DNA from: Eonycteris spelaea | Taxonomy: Eukaryota > Chordata > Mammalia > Chiroptera > Pteropodidae | Assembly (NCBI GenBank): GCA_003508835.1 | Contig: PUFA01000084.1 | Span: forward strand, 1,364,001-1,428,000 | Direction: 5' to 3' | DNA length: 64,000 nt | Shown here: piece by piece, positions 49,540 to 64,000 of the stretch | Position numbering within the stretch: the first letter of the stretch is position 1 | How the letters are laid out: each line of letters starts with the position of its first letter | Position numbers and translations under genes: made by a program | The notes under the pieces: model-generated | What the model saw: the letters and a program-made list of their open reading frames with translations, nothing else | Databases searched by the model: none | Told to the model about the DNA's origin: nothing

Positions 49540-52500
49540 TGGCCTCATGACCTGTAAAAGAAAAAATAAACTGCCCCTATTTCTTTAACCTCTACAGTTG
49601 TTCAGTTTCTTCTCAATTAAAAATAAATACACTTTTCATTTCTTCTTTCTCTTTTGTTTTTGTTTTTTTAAAGCAGTGGACGTTGAAACACACTGTCCTT
49701 CCTCTCTGAGCCAAACATCATCAGGAAACTATTTCCTGTACCTCCCCACTTACCATTATAAAATGTTAGTAAAAACCAAGGCAGAAGTCTTTCATCTTTA
49801 AGTAATTACAAAACCCTGGACAACATGTTTGTCTCCCTAGGAGGACTCTGATGATTTGAGGGCAAAGACTTTCTCTTTTCATTTTCGAATCCCCAGTGCC
49901 TAACACAGAGCTGAGCCGATAATACATGTTTAGTGTACATTTAATGGAAAGAATGGAAGAAGATAGAGATTGCCTCTGGAGAGTACTAGCCTTTCATAGG
50001 ATCCTGAGGACAGAAGTGAAGTCCACCCTCTGAGAAGAGTTGTTCAACTTCTTGAATTCACAAATAAAGAAACTAAATGGTACAGAAAGAAAACGACCTA
50101 TAGAGACATTGTTCTGGAAGTGGCAGAGTTGACCTGGAACCAGGACATTTCCAATGTACCTTGTAGCTTCTTCACCCAAAAGAGTGGCAGAAACCACAGA
50201 GAGCTACTTCTAGGCAGGTCTGGAGGATCCACTAGAGCAGTCTCCAGTGGAAAACATCCTGTTGGAGATTTATTTGTTTGCTCAAGGTCACATTTCCCAA
50301 TTTCATCCACTCAGGTTCCACCGTCCCTACTCCTGCCATAGCCACCTACCACCTGTGCTAATATGTATCTCGTTTTCATTTATGTAACGTCCATCTACTG
50401 GCATTGACAAAGGGGAACGGTTGTCCATATACCATCCAAAATGATGGGACACAGCGGTTTGAAGCATGGTCCGCTACTGAAAGTGCAAACCTCTGTTTAC
50501 AACACTGTAGGTCAGAGGAAACGAAAGGGTTCTTACTTTGGTGTTGTCCCCCATCTCCAGACAACCCTGTTTTAGAATCACGTTCTTTTGGATGTTATAG
50601 TTGAAAGTCCATAGGTTCCAAACCCAGAGACCCTGAGAGGGGTACATTTCTAAGACCACCTAGCTAGTACAGATGACAATACCAAGGCTCAAAAAGGTGA
50701 AGTAGGAACCTTAAGTGGGACGGCATAACCAAACACAGCGTGAAGAGAGACGTCCTCATGACCCAGGCATCGGGTGGGTCTCCTTGGTAGCAGAGGACGA
50801 GGAGGCTCTTTGAGGAGGGAAGAGAGGAGAGGGAAGATACTGTCAATTTCAGTTTTTACCTGGGCTCCGCTCTGCCCCCTCCCCACCCTTGGCCCAAATA
50901 TGGATTTCAAACCCACGACTAGTTTTAGTCTTGCCTTTACCTCATAATTGTCAAAAGGTGAAGAGAGGGCATAGGCTGCTGCCCTCACCATCTCACTCCT
51001 GGGTTTCATTTTGGCTTTGTCTAAGGAAATAATTTCTAATTATAGCTAACAGTTGAGTTTAGTAAAGGGTGTGCAAAGAAAAAAGGCTTTTGAAGATAAA
51101 TAGTTTCTGGGTTTTAACCTCAGCTCCATCTCATCCTAAATATGTGACATTGGACAAACAGCAACTTCTCTAAGCCTAATTTCTTCCTCTGTAATGGGCT
51201 GTGGTGAACTGCCTGACACACAGCAACTCCTTCTTCCTCTTCCTCCTCTTCTTTTTCCGTCCCCAAATGGAGTCTCACCTATTCCCTAGATGTTACTTTT
51301 CCCAAACCCCAAACTCCAAAGATGGAAAAGTGATGGCAAGGCTATCCCCCACACTTTGTCTGGATGATCCCTGGACCTTTAACCAGACCCCAGCAGCCAT
51401 CCTTGAGGAACTAACCCAGTAGGATGGTTGACTGCAAAACATCAGAATCTCCATTTCTTCCCTCCCACTCCTAGTAGCTCTGTCTGTTAAAAAAAAAAAA
51501 AAAAAAAAAAAAGTTTACTTGCCCTGGAAAGGTAGAGAAAGAAGCTTGGAGAAGGGTGGATGAGGCTAATGCTAATTTTGCAGATCTTAAATATATATAT
51601 ATATGGCGAAGACTTCCAGACAACATCTACTAATCTTAGGTAACAAAAAAAAAGCAAATGAAGAACCATCACACAGCAAGCAAAAAAAATATAATTCACC
51701 ACTGTAATGTTACACATGATCTAATCTGTTTTTCAGTTTACATAGATTAACTAAATAAACATGACACATTTACATTGGGTATCAGATCAGTTTTATTCAT
51801 TTCTGTAACACTGTGCATATAATTAAGTTTATTATCGCTTTCCCTGTTCACTCTCACTCTCCCTCCTTCTCTCTCCCTTTCCTTTGCTCCCACCCTCCCT
51901 TCCTCCCCAGCCCACATACACACACATACACAGCACAGACACACTAGTGCTCATAGTCAGAAGAGAAGCCAAAGGTCATGAACTCAAATGCAGGTAGGTA
52001 GGTAGAAGTGAAGAGTGTGCAACTGTTCTCTTCCGATTGCTTCTATTTTCTCAGAGAAATAAGAAGCAAAGTCACCAGTTGAGTTTGGGTAGGAAGTTCT
52101 GAGGTTTGAGAAAATAGAGTCTGAAAGTCTTAACTCTTTTCAAAATATGCCTGTGATGAAGAGTGAGAATCTGCAAAGCAACTATAATAGAATCTGTAAA
52201 GAGTCTTTCTCTGTCATCCCCAACCGTGGCTAAAGTTCTACACCATAAAACAGTAAATGTGAAGTCCCCATCCTTCTGCCTCCTTCCACCACTGGAAGAA
52301 CTTGGAAAGACAAATCTTGGTAGGACTTACGAGGAGGTAGCAGAACTGCTTTGTGATCAGACCTCCCATCCCCACCTCCACCAGCTGAAAACCAGGGATT
52401 TGAAGGAAAAATCAGGAGTCATAGTTCCGTGGTGGGGTTTTCTCTTCCCTTCCTGAATGAGGGAGGGTGGTGTTCTCGCTTCCTCACCTCTCACAGCAAG

Positions 52501-52675
52501 CCAAATGAGGGAAGGCCTACCAGCTGAGATTGAGGGTGACCACATAAAGGTGACACCAGAATCTTTTTCCAAGTTAGCTGGCTGCTAGGCAACCTGATCT
52601 GTCCTCAGGGCCTGTGTGAGAGGGATGGGGAGGATGTAAGGACAGCAGCAATTGGAGCAGCCTGCACACCCCCTA
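49540..52675. other. PLA1A-ADPRH intergenic spacer
   Basis: No exon recognised. Contains a MIR at about 51100-51200 (cctcagctccatctcatcct then ctaatttcttcctctgtaat), an A-run at 51489-51513, and otherwise unassigned sequence that could hold PLA1A upstream control elements. Confidence 0.4.
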
Positions 52676-52741
52676 ATGGATGTGACCAGGGAGGATGATG
52701 GATCTCTCAGAAGATAACCGGCTTTAGCCTTTCCTACCAGG
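52676..52741 (+). repeat. Shared 66-bp motif, copy B
   Basis: Starts atggatgtgaccagggagga, continues aagataaccggctttagcct and ends in accagg. Near-identical partner of 24102-24166; see that entry. It lies about 600 bp beyond the ADPRH stop codon. Confidence 0.8.
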
Positions 52742-53054
52742 GCTCCGCCCATTGGGGGTGGTCTCAGGGCAACAGTGGAGAAGAGGAAGGAACCCAGGAG
52801 GAAGGGAGGAGCGAAAGAGCCATCCCTGTCCCCATTTCTCCTTTAAGTCTTTCAGGCTCAGAACTGACTACAGTGGGAAGGAAGAAGAGCATGATGTTAA
52901 AGTTTTAGAATTGATTAAACTGGAGTGGGATTCCCACTTCTTTTTCTATTTGTATTTATTTGTTTGTTTGTTTGTCTGTCTGTTTTATTTCTGGCAAGGC
53001 AACCCTTAGTTGACCTCACAGATTGCAAGGACCTTGTCAGCTTACAATCCCTTA

Positions 53055-53187
53055 TTTTTTATTTTTTATGCCTACAGCACATGGTCTTCCTAGGTGGTCT
53101 CCCATCCAAGTACTAACCAGGCCCAATCCTGCTTAGTTTCCAAGATCAGATGGAATCAGGCTTGTTCAGGGTGGCATGGCCGTAGAC
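53055..53187 (-). mobile_element. 5S rRNA-derived SINE, copy 2 (ADPRH 3' UTR)
   Basis: Minus strand begins exactly like 5S rRNA (GTCTACGGCCATGCCACCC), passes through CTAAGCAGGATTGGGCC and TTGGATGGGAGACC, and ends TGCTGTAGGC at 53070 followed by an A-rich tail. Full-length relative to the 5S gene (118 nt). It shares non-5S bases with copy 1 at 1172-1292, so both come from a SINE master rather than from separate 5S pseudogenes. Confidence 0.9.
53058..53063 (-). terminator. ADPRH: Candidate ADPRH poly(A) signal inside the SINE tail
   Basis: Minus-strand AATAAA formed by the A-rich tail of the 5S SINE, about 280 nt past the ADPRH stop. A second AATAAA lies at 52984-52989. Which is used is unknown. 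Confidence 0.35.
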
Positions 53188-53340
53188 CCCACTTCTAAAT
53201 ATGTATCTAAAGGAAATTAAAACAGGATCTTGAAGAGATATCTGCACTCCCATGTTCACTTTGGAAAAAGTGAAAAGAAACTGAGCAGAAAAGGAACTAC
53301 ACAAGAGGAGAAACCACCAGAAATGAACATCATTATTTCC

Positions 53341-57251
<3,911 letters not shown>

Positions 57252-57354
57252 CAATCCCCCACACATGATGAGGCTGTTTTTCTGGGGGAAAATTAAGATA
57301 CGCAGAGGATGAGAAGGAAGAAGAATCAGAAAAAATACTAGCCCTACCTACATT

Positions 57355-57740
57355 TTATTGAGCACTCACTACTTGTAGGCATTGCATTAGTGCATCTCGC
57401 TTAATCCTCATAACTGTTCTATGAGGAATGTGGTATTAGGCCCATTTTACAGGTGAGTAAAACGAGGATTACAGAGATAATGCAGTTTTAGAAATGCTAA
57501 GTGACCTGTCTTAGGTAATAGAGCTAAGTGGCATGGCTGGTATTTTCTCTGTGCAAATCTACCTACTCTGGGCAACCTCTTTGTGCCTCCGCCTTTACAT
57601 CTCTAAAATGCTCATAAAAATAGTAATAGTCTTGTGGGTTTGTTGTGAGGAATAAATGAATTAATTTTTGTGAAGGACTTAGAACAGTGCCCACCCAGTA
57701 GTACATCATAAGCACTATTATTTTGTTATTATTATTACCC
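57355..57740 (+). mobile_element. L2/MIR3 and MIR fragments
   Basis: Two ancient pieces: 57355-57545 (aatcctcataactgttctat, cccattttacaggtgagtaa) and 57565-57740 (gtgaggaataaatgaattaa, ttagaacagtgcccaccc). In the intron before the first ADPRH coding exon. Confidence 0.55.
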
Positions 57741-58779
57741 ATACACAACGAGGGAAAAAGAGTTTTGGATCATTGAACTAGAATATTTTATTCTCACAAA
57801 CTTTCTTCAACAGTCATATTTAAATTTTGGGTTTTTTCCTAAATGACTAATATCTAGATTCCTGGGATCTCAGCTATTATACCCTCCATAAATTTAATCC
57901 CCCGTAATGTGTTTTCTTGTAGGTGTATTTCTAATTCCCATTGTAATATATTGCCTGTAGCATTAAAGTTCAAAGCTCTCCCATCTACTCCTACTGGGCC
58001 CACCCACTCCACTTGCATAGGCCAGTCAAACACCTTTAACTGCTGGTGAACTAGCTCAGTCTCTTCTCAGCTAAAGCTCTTTCGACACCCAAGATGTGCA
58101 TCCTCCCTGTCACTAAACCCTGTTGACTCAGGCTTTAGTTCAAGTCCTCGGGCTTCCAGGAGTCCTTCCTCAACTGCACTGTTGATGGCCTCGAATGCAG
58201 GTTGGCAAGACCATGGAGAAGAGTAAATGAAGCCGGATTGAGCGTGCCAATACCGATCACACTTAATTTCTAAGTTCACAAAGGACAGTTGTAAAACGTT
58301 ATTTATATGTTTTATTGTTTATAAATAATGCCTAGGAACTAGAGGTCTGGGCTACTAAACCTGACTCTGTCAAGAATCAGTTGTGTGATTAGGGACAAGC
58401 CACCCACCCACCGCAAGGGGGGGGCGGTAAGGTGGGGAGGCCGTAGATGCTCCCTGGGCTCCTGTGCTGAGGACTTCAGAGAACCAACTTTTAGTTCTCC
58501 CTGTACCTGCCTTCTCAATATCCTCGGCTCCTTTTCTGTAATCCTTTCTGGCTCCACCGAATCCGTGCTTTCTGAGATGCAAGAGGGGCTGGGGGACAAA
58601 GATCACCTCTTTCCCTTGAAAACTCCTTTGAACTTTCACACATGCTCCAGCCTCCAGTTTTCTGAACTCCTCAAACTCCTTCGAACTTTTACAGTTTACA
58701 TTCTCGCTCTCGAACTACGAATTCGGAGCTAAGGTTGGGCAGCTGCTTCCCGACAGACCACTGCTTTTTATTTTTTTGA

Positions 58780-59480
58780 TTTTAGGGGACCCCCCCTCCC
58801 CGGGCAGGATGGGGGTGCGGGGACCCGGTCACCGCGGAGGGGGGAGTGCGTGCGGGGAAACCCTGCGGAGTGTACCAGGTCCTGGGGAAGGTGGGTCGAA
58901 CGTGCACGAAGGACAGGATTGAGGAAGGATTGCGGCCGAGAAGCGGATGGGTTCCCGTCACTGCCAGAAATGGAGGGCGGCGGGGGAGAAGGGAGGGCGG
59001 GGGGAACAGGGAGGGGAAGGGGGGTGGCGGGGGGCAGGGGGGAAGGGGCGGGGGCTGACAGCAGGGTGGAGTACCTGATGGCCAGGGAGTGGGGCCAACG
59101 GGACAAGGGCGAGGCCCGCGCGAGGAGCTCGGGGTGTTGGGAGGCACCTAGATGCTTCCGCCGTGTAAGAGAAACAGGGGCCGCAACTCCTAAGACAGGG
59201 GAGGAGCTTCTTCACCTCACTTAGGGGCCGCGCCCAAATCAATCAGACCTGGGAGGAGTGCCCCTGCACTTTCCAACTCTGGCTGAGAGACTTCTTGGGG
59301 CCTTAAAAGCAGCTTCCGAACATTGGCGAGGGGCGGGGCGATGCGGGAAGGGTGTTCTGTGTCCCCGCGGGTGCGACGGGCTCAGGAGGGCACTGAGAAT
59401 CGCCTGGCTTTTGAGAACTTTGTGACTGCCATCTCCGAAGTCATTTGTCAGTGACTCATAGTGGTCCCAGACTGCCGCCT
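58780..59480 (-). promoter_or_regulatory. ADPRH: CpG-rich region, likely ADPRH promoter
   Basis: GC-rich with frequent CpG (e.g. ggtcaccgcggagg, gcgaggcccgcgcgagg, ggggccgcgcccaaat), in contrast to the AT-rich surroundings, about 1.5-2.2 kb upstream of the ADPRH start exon. Human ADPRH begins with a noncoding exon, which would sit here; I cannot place its donor. An AP-1-like TGACTCA lies at about 59453. The 112-124 codon frames in this block are composition artefacts. Confidence 0.65.
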
Positions 59481-59573
59481 CCGCCATTCTTTATGCCAGC
59501 TACTCTATTATAGTGAAGTAGCATGTAATCAGGTACTCAGAAAAGGGTACTAAGTGAACGGCCTTGCCTTTGA

Positions 59574-60064
59574 GGTCAAATTCATAAAATCCTATTTAAA
59601 TCCAAAATCCTTGCATTTCAGCCCTATGTTTTCTTCTATGCATTTTATTGTTTCAGGTCTTATATTCAGGTCCTTAATCTATTTTGAGTTAATCTTGGTG
59701 TGTGGTGACAGGCAACAGACTAGTTTAATATTTTTCTGGTGGCTTTCCAGTTTTCCCAGCACCATTTCTTGAAGAGGCTTTCCTTTCTCCACTGTATGTT
59801 TTTGGCTTTTTCATCAAAACTTATTTGCCCGTATAAATATGAGTTTAGTTCTGGACTCTTGAGTCTGTTGCACTGGTCCGTGTGTCTGTTTTGCTGCCAA
59901 TACCATGCTGCTTTGATTATTGTCACTTTCTGGTATAATTTGAAGTTGGGCAAAGTGATGCCTCTAGACTTGTTCTTTTTTCTCAGGCTGGCTTTAGCAA
60001 TTAGGGGTCTTTTGTGCTTCCATACAAATCTGATGGTTTTTTGTTCTTTTTTTTTTTTTTTTTT
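59574..60064 (-). mobile_element. LINE-1 ORF2 fragment with open frame
   Basis: Minus-strand ORF2 piece, C-terminal to the reverse transcriptase: KRPLIAKASLRKKNKSRGI, TLPNFKLYQKVTIIKAAWY and NSYLYGQISFDEKAKNIQW read without a stop for about 110 codons. It abuts a 20-base A-run (T-run at 60043-60060). Better preserved than the other L1 copies here. Confidence 0.8.
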
Positions 60065-60902
60065 AGTGCCGATAGGACCGATAGTAAATAAAAGCAAAGA
60101 AAAACTAAGTATTTTTGTCTGAATAAATTAATAGTCTTACTTTTAAAAAGAATTAAGATCAACATATATAAGTGTTAACCAAAGAAGATATCAGAATAAA
60201 AATAAAACAAAAAGCATTTATATCGGCAAAAGACTTTCTAGTTACCTCCAATATCTGCCTTAACTCTCCAAACATGTTTCCAATATTTCCCTAGTTTTTG
60301 ACTGGAAATCATTGAGAACAAAAACTGCCTTTTTTCCCCCCCCAAGCCATGCAAGCTAAAGATGGACAACTTGTTACAAAATTCAGAAAATGCCACAAAA
60401 GCTCATGTTTAAACAGTCTCAGTGGCTGATGCTGTGTAAGTCACGCAGAAAGTTTACTTAGCACCCGATGACATTATAAGGGACATTTCAAACTACAAAA
60501 GGTGCTTACACCCTTGCTGACAGCCTTACAAACTCAGACCTGGTTTATAATTTGCTTTGATAATTAACCTTTGCTTTTCTTTTGTTTTCATAAACACATC
60601 TCTTATAAATACCGATATTATGACATTTAATCTATATAGTCAGCCATTCGGCCATTCTGCTCAAGCTGTAAAACTCCAAGAGACCACCTTAAAGTCCTCC
60701 ACATGTTGTCCTAGACAATAGGATTCCTTTAAATTACTTTCTGGCAAAACAAGGAGTCTATTCAGTAGTTAATACAACATGCCACACCTACATTAATACC
60801 TCTGGGAAAATTGAGACTCAGAAATCAAATCATGCAGAAGGCTGCTTAGCTACAAGTTGTGAGAAAGTCCATTAGACAATCTTTTCCTGGCTACCCTCTG
60901 AA

Positions 60903-61205
60903 ATGGGAGGCCTCTTTTATGGATTATTACAGGAATACAGTATATTGATAATCCTTGTCAAATTGTGTTGTCTGTTGGAGGCTGTATGTTTTTTGACTAA
61001 ATATCTCATCTTCGGAATTGAAGGCAGGGCTCCTAGAGAAAAAGCAAACATTATGGTAATAATACAGAGTTTTCATAAGAAATCAGGAACTAAAGAATAT
61101 TTTCAATTGAATTTAGGACAGTTTCATTCCTCTAACTCCCAAACTCCACCCCCTTTCATCAGGAAGCAGCCAGAGAAGTCATTGCCCCTGTTCCCTCAAG
61201 ACTGA
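60903..61205 (+). other. Open frame just upstream of an LTR, origin unknown
   Basis: 100-codon frame starting MGGLFYGLLQ, with one hydrophobic stretch, ending a few bases before a polypurine tract and LTR. By position it could be the decayed 3' end of a retroviral internal region, but I see no diagnostic motif. Confidence 0.25.
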
Positions 61206-61231
61206 GGAGTGATCAGAAGGAAGGGAGGAAT

Positions 61232-61794
61232 TGTAAATGCACCTGGATTTCACTTACAGTTTTTTCTTTGGCTCAACCTGGATTTGGTTGTTTAGGCCCT
61301 TATCCTACTACCTTTGTATGCCCACTCCCATTAAGCCTTAAGACATAAGATTCTGGCCAGTGTCAAATCCTTTAAGAATGAAGCCTCAGATCTATCAATC
61401 ATTTCACTTAAACTAAGGATAACATCTTGGCTTTAGGTGGGTTTCAGCCCAAGACCCATCCAGGTGGAACAGCCTCATCAACCACTGGACTAGATGGGAT
61501 GATGCCGTGGCTGATTCCAGAACTGGAGGGACACAATGATCAATTACCTCCACCCTGTCCTTCAATAGCACCCATGACCCCAACTCCCTTAGTTTCCACG
61601 ACTAAGGATTTTTCCACTAGATAATCTATCCCTTTGAGACACTCAGAGAGCCAGGCCTTTGAGTGATAGCTCACCTGTGTCTTCAGGATTTGCACCTCTC
61701 TAAAATAAATTCTTACTTTCTTTGCTACAAAACCTGTACATATCTCATTGACTTAGATGCACATAGGCAGACAGACCCCTTTGGTCTGGTAACA
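61232..61794 (+). mobile_element. ERV-type LTR with adjoining polypurine tract
   Basis: Preceded directly by a purine tract (agaaggaagggaggaa, 61215-61230). Starts TGTAAATGC and ends GGTAACA, 563 bp, with AATAAA at 61704-61709 leaving a short R-U5. This arrangement fits a 3' LTR of an endogenous retrovirus. No second LTR was recognised in the window, and the family is not identified. Confidence 0.5.
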
Positions 61795-62895
61795 GGTTTG
61801 TCAACTTAACAGCAGCTCTGAGAACTGGGGCACAAGATGCTTATAGGCCCCACTTCCTTAACAGCCTCTTGACTATTTAAGTGACTCAGCAGCGTTTACT
61901 TCATTTTTTTTTTCCATTAACGTAAGTATTCTTTATACTTCTCCAACATTTTAACTTGCTATGCCTATCTTTCTGGTTGTAACTCAGACTTTGCCTGAAG
62001 GCTTTTTTTTTTTTTTTTAATATATGCAATGAAATACACTCATTTGGTGGTTTGTTCAGTGAGATTTGATAATGGTTCTTGAAACTTTCCACCTGGGTAA
62101 CAAAAGGGAAAGCAATTATCCATTCAGCTTCCAGCCCCATATGGCCAAAAGTAGCCCCATGGCCATTAACTCCCCCCATATTTCCAGACTGCACAGGCTT
62201 GAGTGAAAAACTTCTAAAGGTAGCCCAAGCCAAGACAACAGTGAAGCCCCTGTGGCCAACAGCTGACTGAAATATGCAAGCCTCAGCAAGGTGCTATCAG
62301 GTTCTACCTGTGTAAGACAGGTCAGCTAGACCAGCATGGGTCAGCTGTTTACTCACCAAGTGCCCTCAGCCATGGTTACGGTGACTGGGATACAATGTCC
62401 AACATGGCTACCAGGAGCCCACTCTGTTAAGATGGTGGTTTGGAGGAGTGAGAGTGCAGTTAAGAGTGGCCTTGTGAGTAGAGCACTCTCTAAAAGGTGG
62501 TCTACTATATGAGCTGTAACTGTGATAAAGGAGGGAGAGATAACTGAGCACTAAAACAAAACTTAAGACCAGCACAGCTTGCGCATAATAGTTCATAGTA
62601 GAGTATCTACTGCTAAATAACGTCGGTGAAGCCCACCCCTCCCACTATTTTCGTCCATCTTCCCCAGGCTGCCTAGTGCTGTCTTCTCTCCCCTGTAAAA
62701 TGTTTGGTTATGGTTTGCCCTGGCCACACCCACTAAAGAGGTAGCTTATACTGAGGCAACTTCCTCAAATCATAGCACTCTACCCAAACGATCTATTCAC
62801 TTAATTAGTCTGGGTTAAAAACTGTCACTAAAAGTTAAGAGGAAATTGAAAGGGGAATGCCACCTCTTTGAGTTGGAAGGAGGCAGAAAAGAAGA

Positions 62896-62960
62896 TATAA
62901 AAAGTGAGGTCTCATACTCGGATTTTTAACACAAAGGAAAAAGAAATTGTTTCAGCAGGT
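62896..62960 (+). promoter_or_regulatory. Candidate TATA box and short first exon with consensus donor
   Basis: TATAAAAAG at 62896-62904, then a perfect donor CAG|GTAAGT at 62956-62962. Initiation about 30 nt past the TATA would give a first exon of about 33 nt. In other mammals CD80 lies on this side and is transcribed away from ADPRH, so this could be a start site for it. Speculative. Confidence 0.25.
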
Positions 62961-63119
62961 AAGTACACTTATTATTATCTTAATATGGGAAAGCTTGGTA
63001 GAACTAGTTTGGGACTCCTGTTGACTTGAACACTTATTTTTATTTTTTAAATTTAGTAGGGTTTTACTAAGCAGTCTATTTTTTACAAGTTCTATAGTTT
63101 CCAGTGACTATTTATTATT

Positions 63120-64000
63120 ATTATATTTTATTTTTCAAATACAATTAGCATATAATATTATATTAGTTTCAGGTGTACACCACAGTGATTAGACATTTAT
63201 ATATCTTATGATCACCCCAATAAATCTAGTACCCATCTGATACCATATATAGTTATGGTGTCGTATATTCCTTATCGTATATTTTACATCCCCACAACTA
63301 TTTTATAACTACCAATTTGCACTTCTAAATCTCTTCCCCTGTTTTACTGCCCCCCAACCCACCTCCTATCTGGCAACCCTCAAAATGTTCTCTGTGTCTA
63401 TGAGTCTATTTTTATTTTTATTTATTTTATTTTGTTCCTTAGATTCCACACATAAGTGAAATCATATGAAATATGTCTTTCTCTATCTGACTTACTCCGC
63501 TCAGCACACTACCCTGTAGGTCCATCTATGTTGTTTCAGATGGCAAGAGTTCATTCTTTTTTCCTTTTTTATGGCTGAGTAATATCCAATTCGACATAGG
63601 TACCACCTCTTCCTTATCCATTCATCCGTTAGTGGACACCCAGGTCATCTCCATATTTTGGCTGTTGTAAATAATGCTGCAGTGAACATACGGATGCAAA
63701 GGTCCCTTCAAAGTAGTATTTTGGGTTCCTTCAGAAAAATACCCAGAAGTGGGATTACTGGGTCCTTCTCTGTCTCTTATTATAGCCTTTGTTTTGAAGT
63801 TTATTTTTTCTAGTATTAGGATTGATACTCCAGCTTTTTCTGTTTGTTTGTGTCCATTTTCATGAAATATCTTTTTCATCCCTTTACTTTTCAGTCTCTG
63901 TGTGTCTTTCAATCTAAAGTGAGTCTCTTATAGGTAGCATATGTTTTCTTATCCATTCAGCTGTCTTATCTTTTGATCAGAGCATTTAATCCTTTTTCAT
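63120..64000 (-). mobile_element. LINE-1 3' end, running off the window
   Basis: Minus-strand L1: the 3' UTR tail comes first (plus strand: gtttcaggtgtacaccacag), then attccacacataagtgaaat, and from about 63750 the ORF2 end (FHENGHKQTEKAGVSILILE on the minus strand). More of it lies beyond base 64000. Confidence 0.8.

Noticed and set aside
58768..59242. Several Pro- or Gly/Arg-rich frames of 90-124 codons
   Set aside because: Produced by the GC-rich CpG island in all frames; no conserved protein recognised.

Overview
This is vertebrate nuclear DNA, almost certainly from a placental mammal: split genes with GT-AG introns, a CpG-rich promoter, and many mammalian interspersed repeats (L1, L2, MIR, MER5A/hAT, Tigger, MaLR LTRs). 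Two 5S rRNA-derived SINEs that share the same derived substitutions point to a fruit bat (Pteropodidae), the group from which 5S-derived SINEs are best known. This lineage call is an inference from repeats and was not tested by a search.

Two protein-coding genes can be built exon by exon, both on the minus strand. PLA1A (phosphatidylserine-specific phospholipase A1) has 11 coding exons between about 49.43 and 17.22 kb. ADPRH (ADP-ribosylarginine hydrolase, ARH1) has 3 coding exons between 57.25 and 53.34 kb, with a CpG island at about 58.8-59.5 kb as its likely promoter. The order CpG island - ADPRH - PLA1A matches human 3q13.33, where CD80 lies upstream of ADPRH and POPDC2 beyond PLA1A; I find no coding exon of either neighbour here.

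Both genes carry a reading-frame break in otherwise well conserved exons. ADPRH has a net gain of 2 nt in its second coding exon and would stop after 161 residues instead of about 357. PLA1A lacks 1 nt near the end of coding exon 10, which replaces its last 31 residues with 13 others. Removing 2 nt and adding 1 nt restores exactly 357 and 456 codons, the human lengths as I recall them. Either the genes are recently damaged or the assembly has indel errors.

Layout: 1-16.9 kb is gene-free and repeat-rich (old L1 with a nested 5S SINE, L2, an L1 with an internal deletion and clear target-site duplication, MER5A, MIR, a GAAA tract, an LTR-like block). 16.9-49.5 kb is PLA1A; its introns hold a hAT element with a perfect 8-bp target duplication, a Z-DNA-type dinucleotide tract with a 30-bp perfect palindrome, a degenerate multi-kb L1, a CCTT tract, an MLT1-type LTR, a Tigger copy and many L1 tails. 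49.5-53.3 kb is the PLA1A-ADPRH spacer, with one member of an unexplained 66-bp repeat pair. 53.3-59.5 kb is ADPRH. 59.5-64 kb is the flank facing CD80 in other mammals: an L1 ORF2 fragment, an LTR with polypurine tract, a candidate TATA/splice-donor unit and an L1 running off the end.
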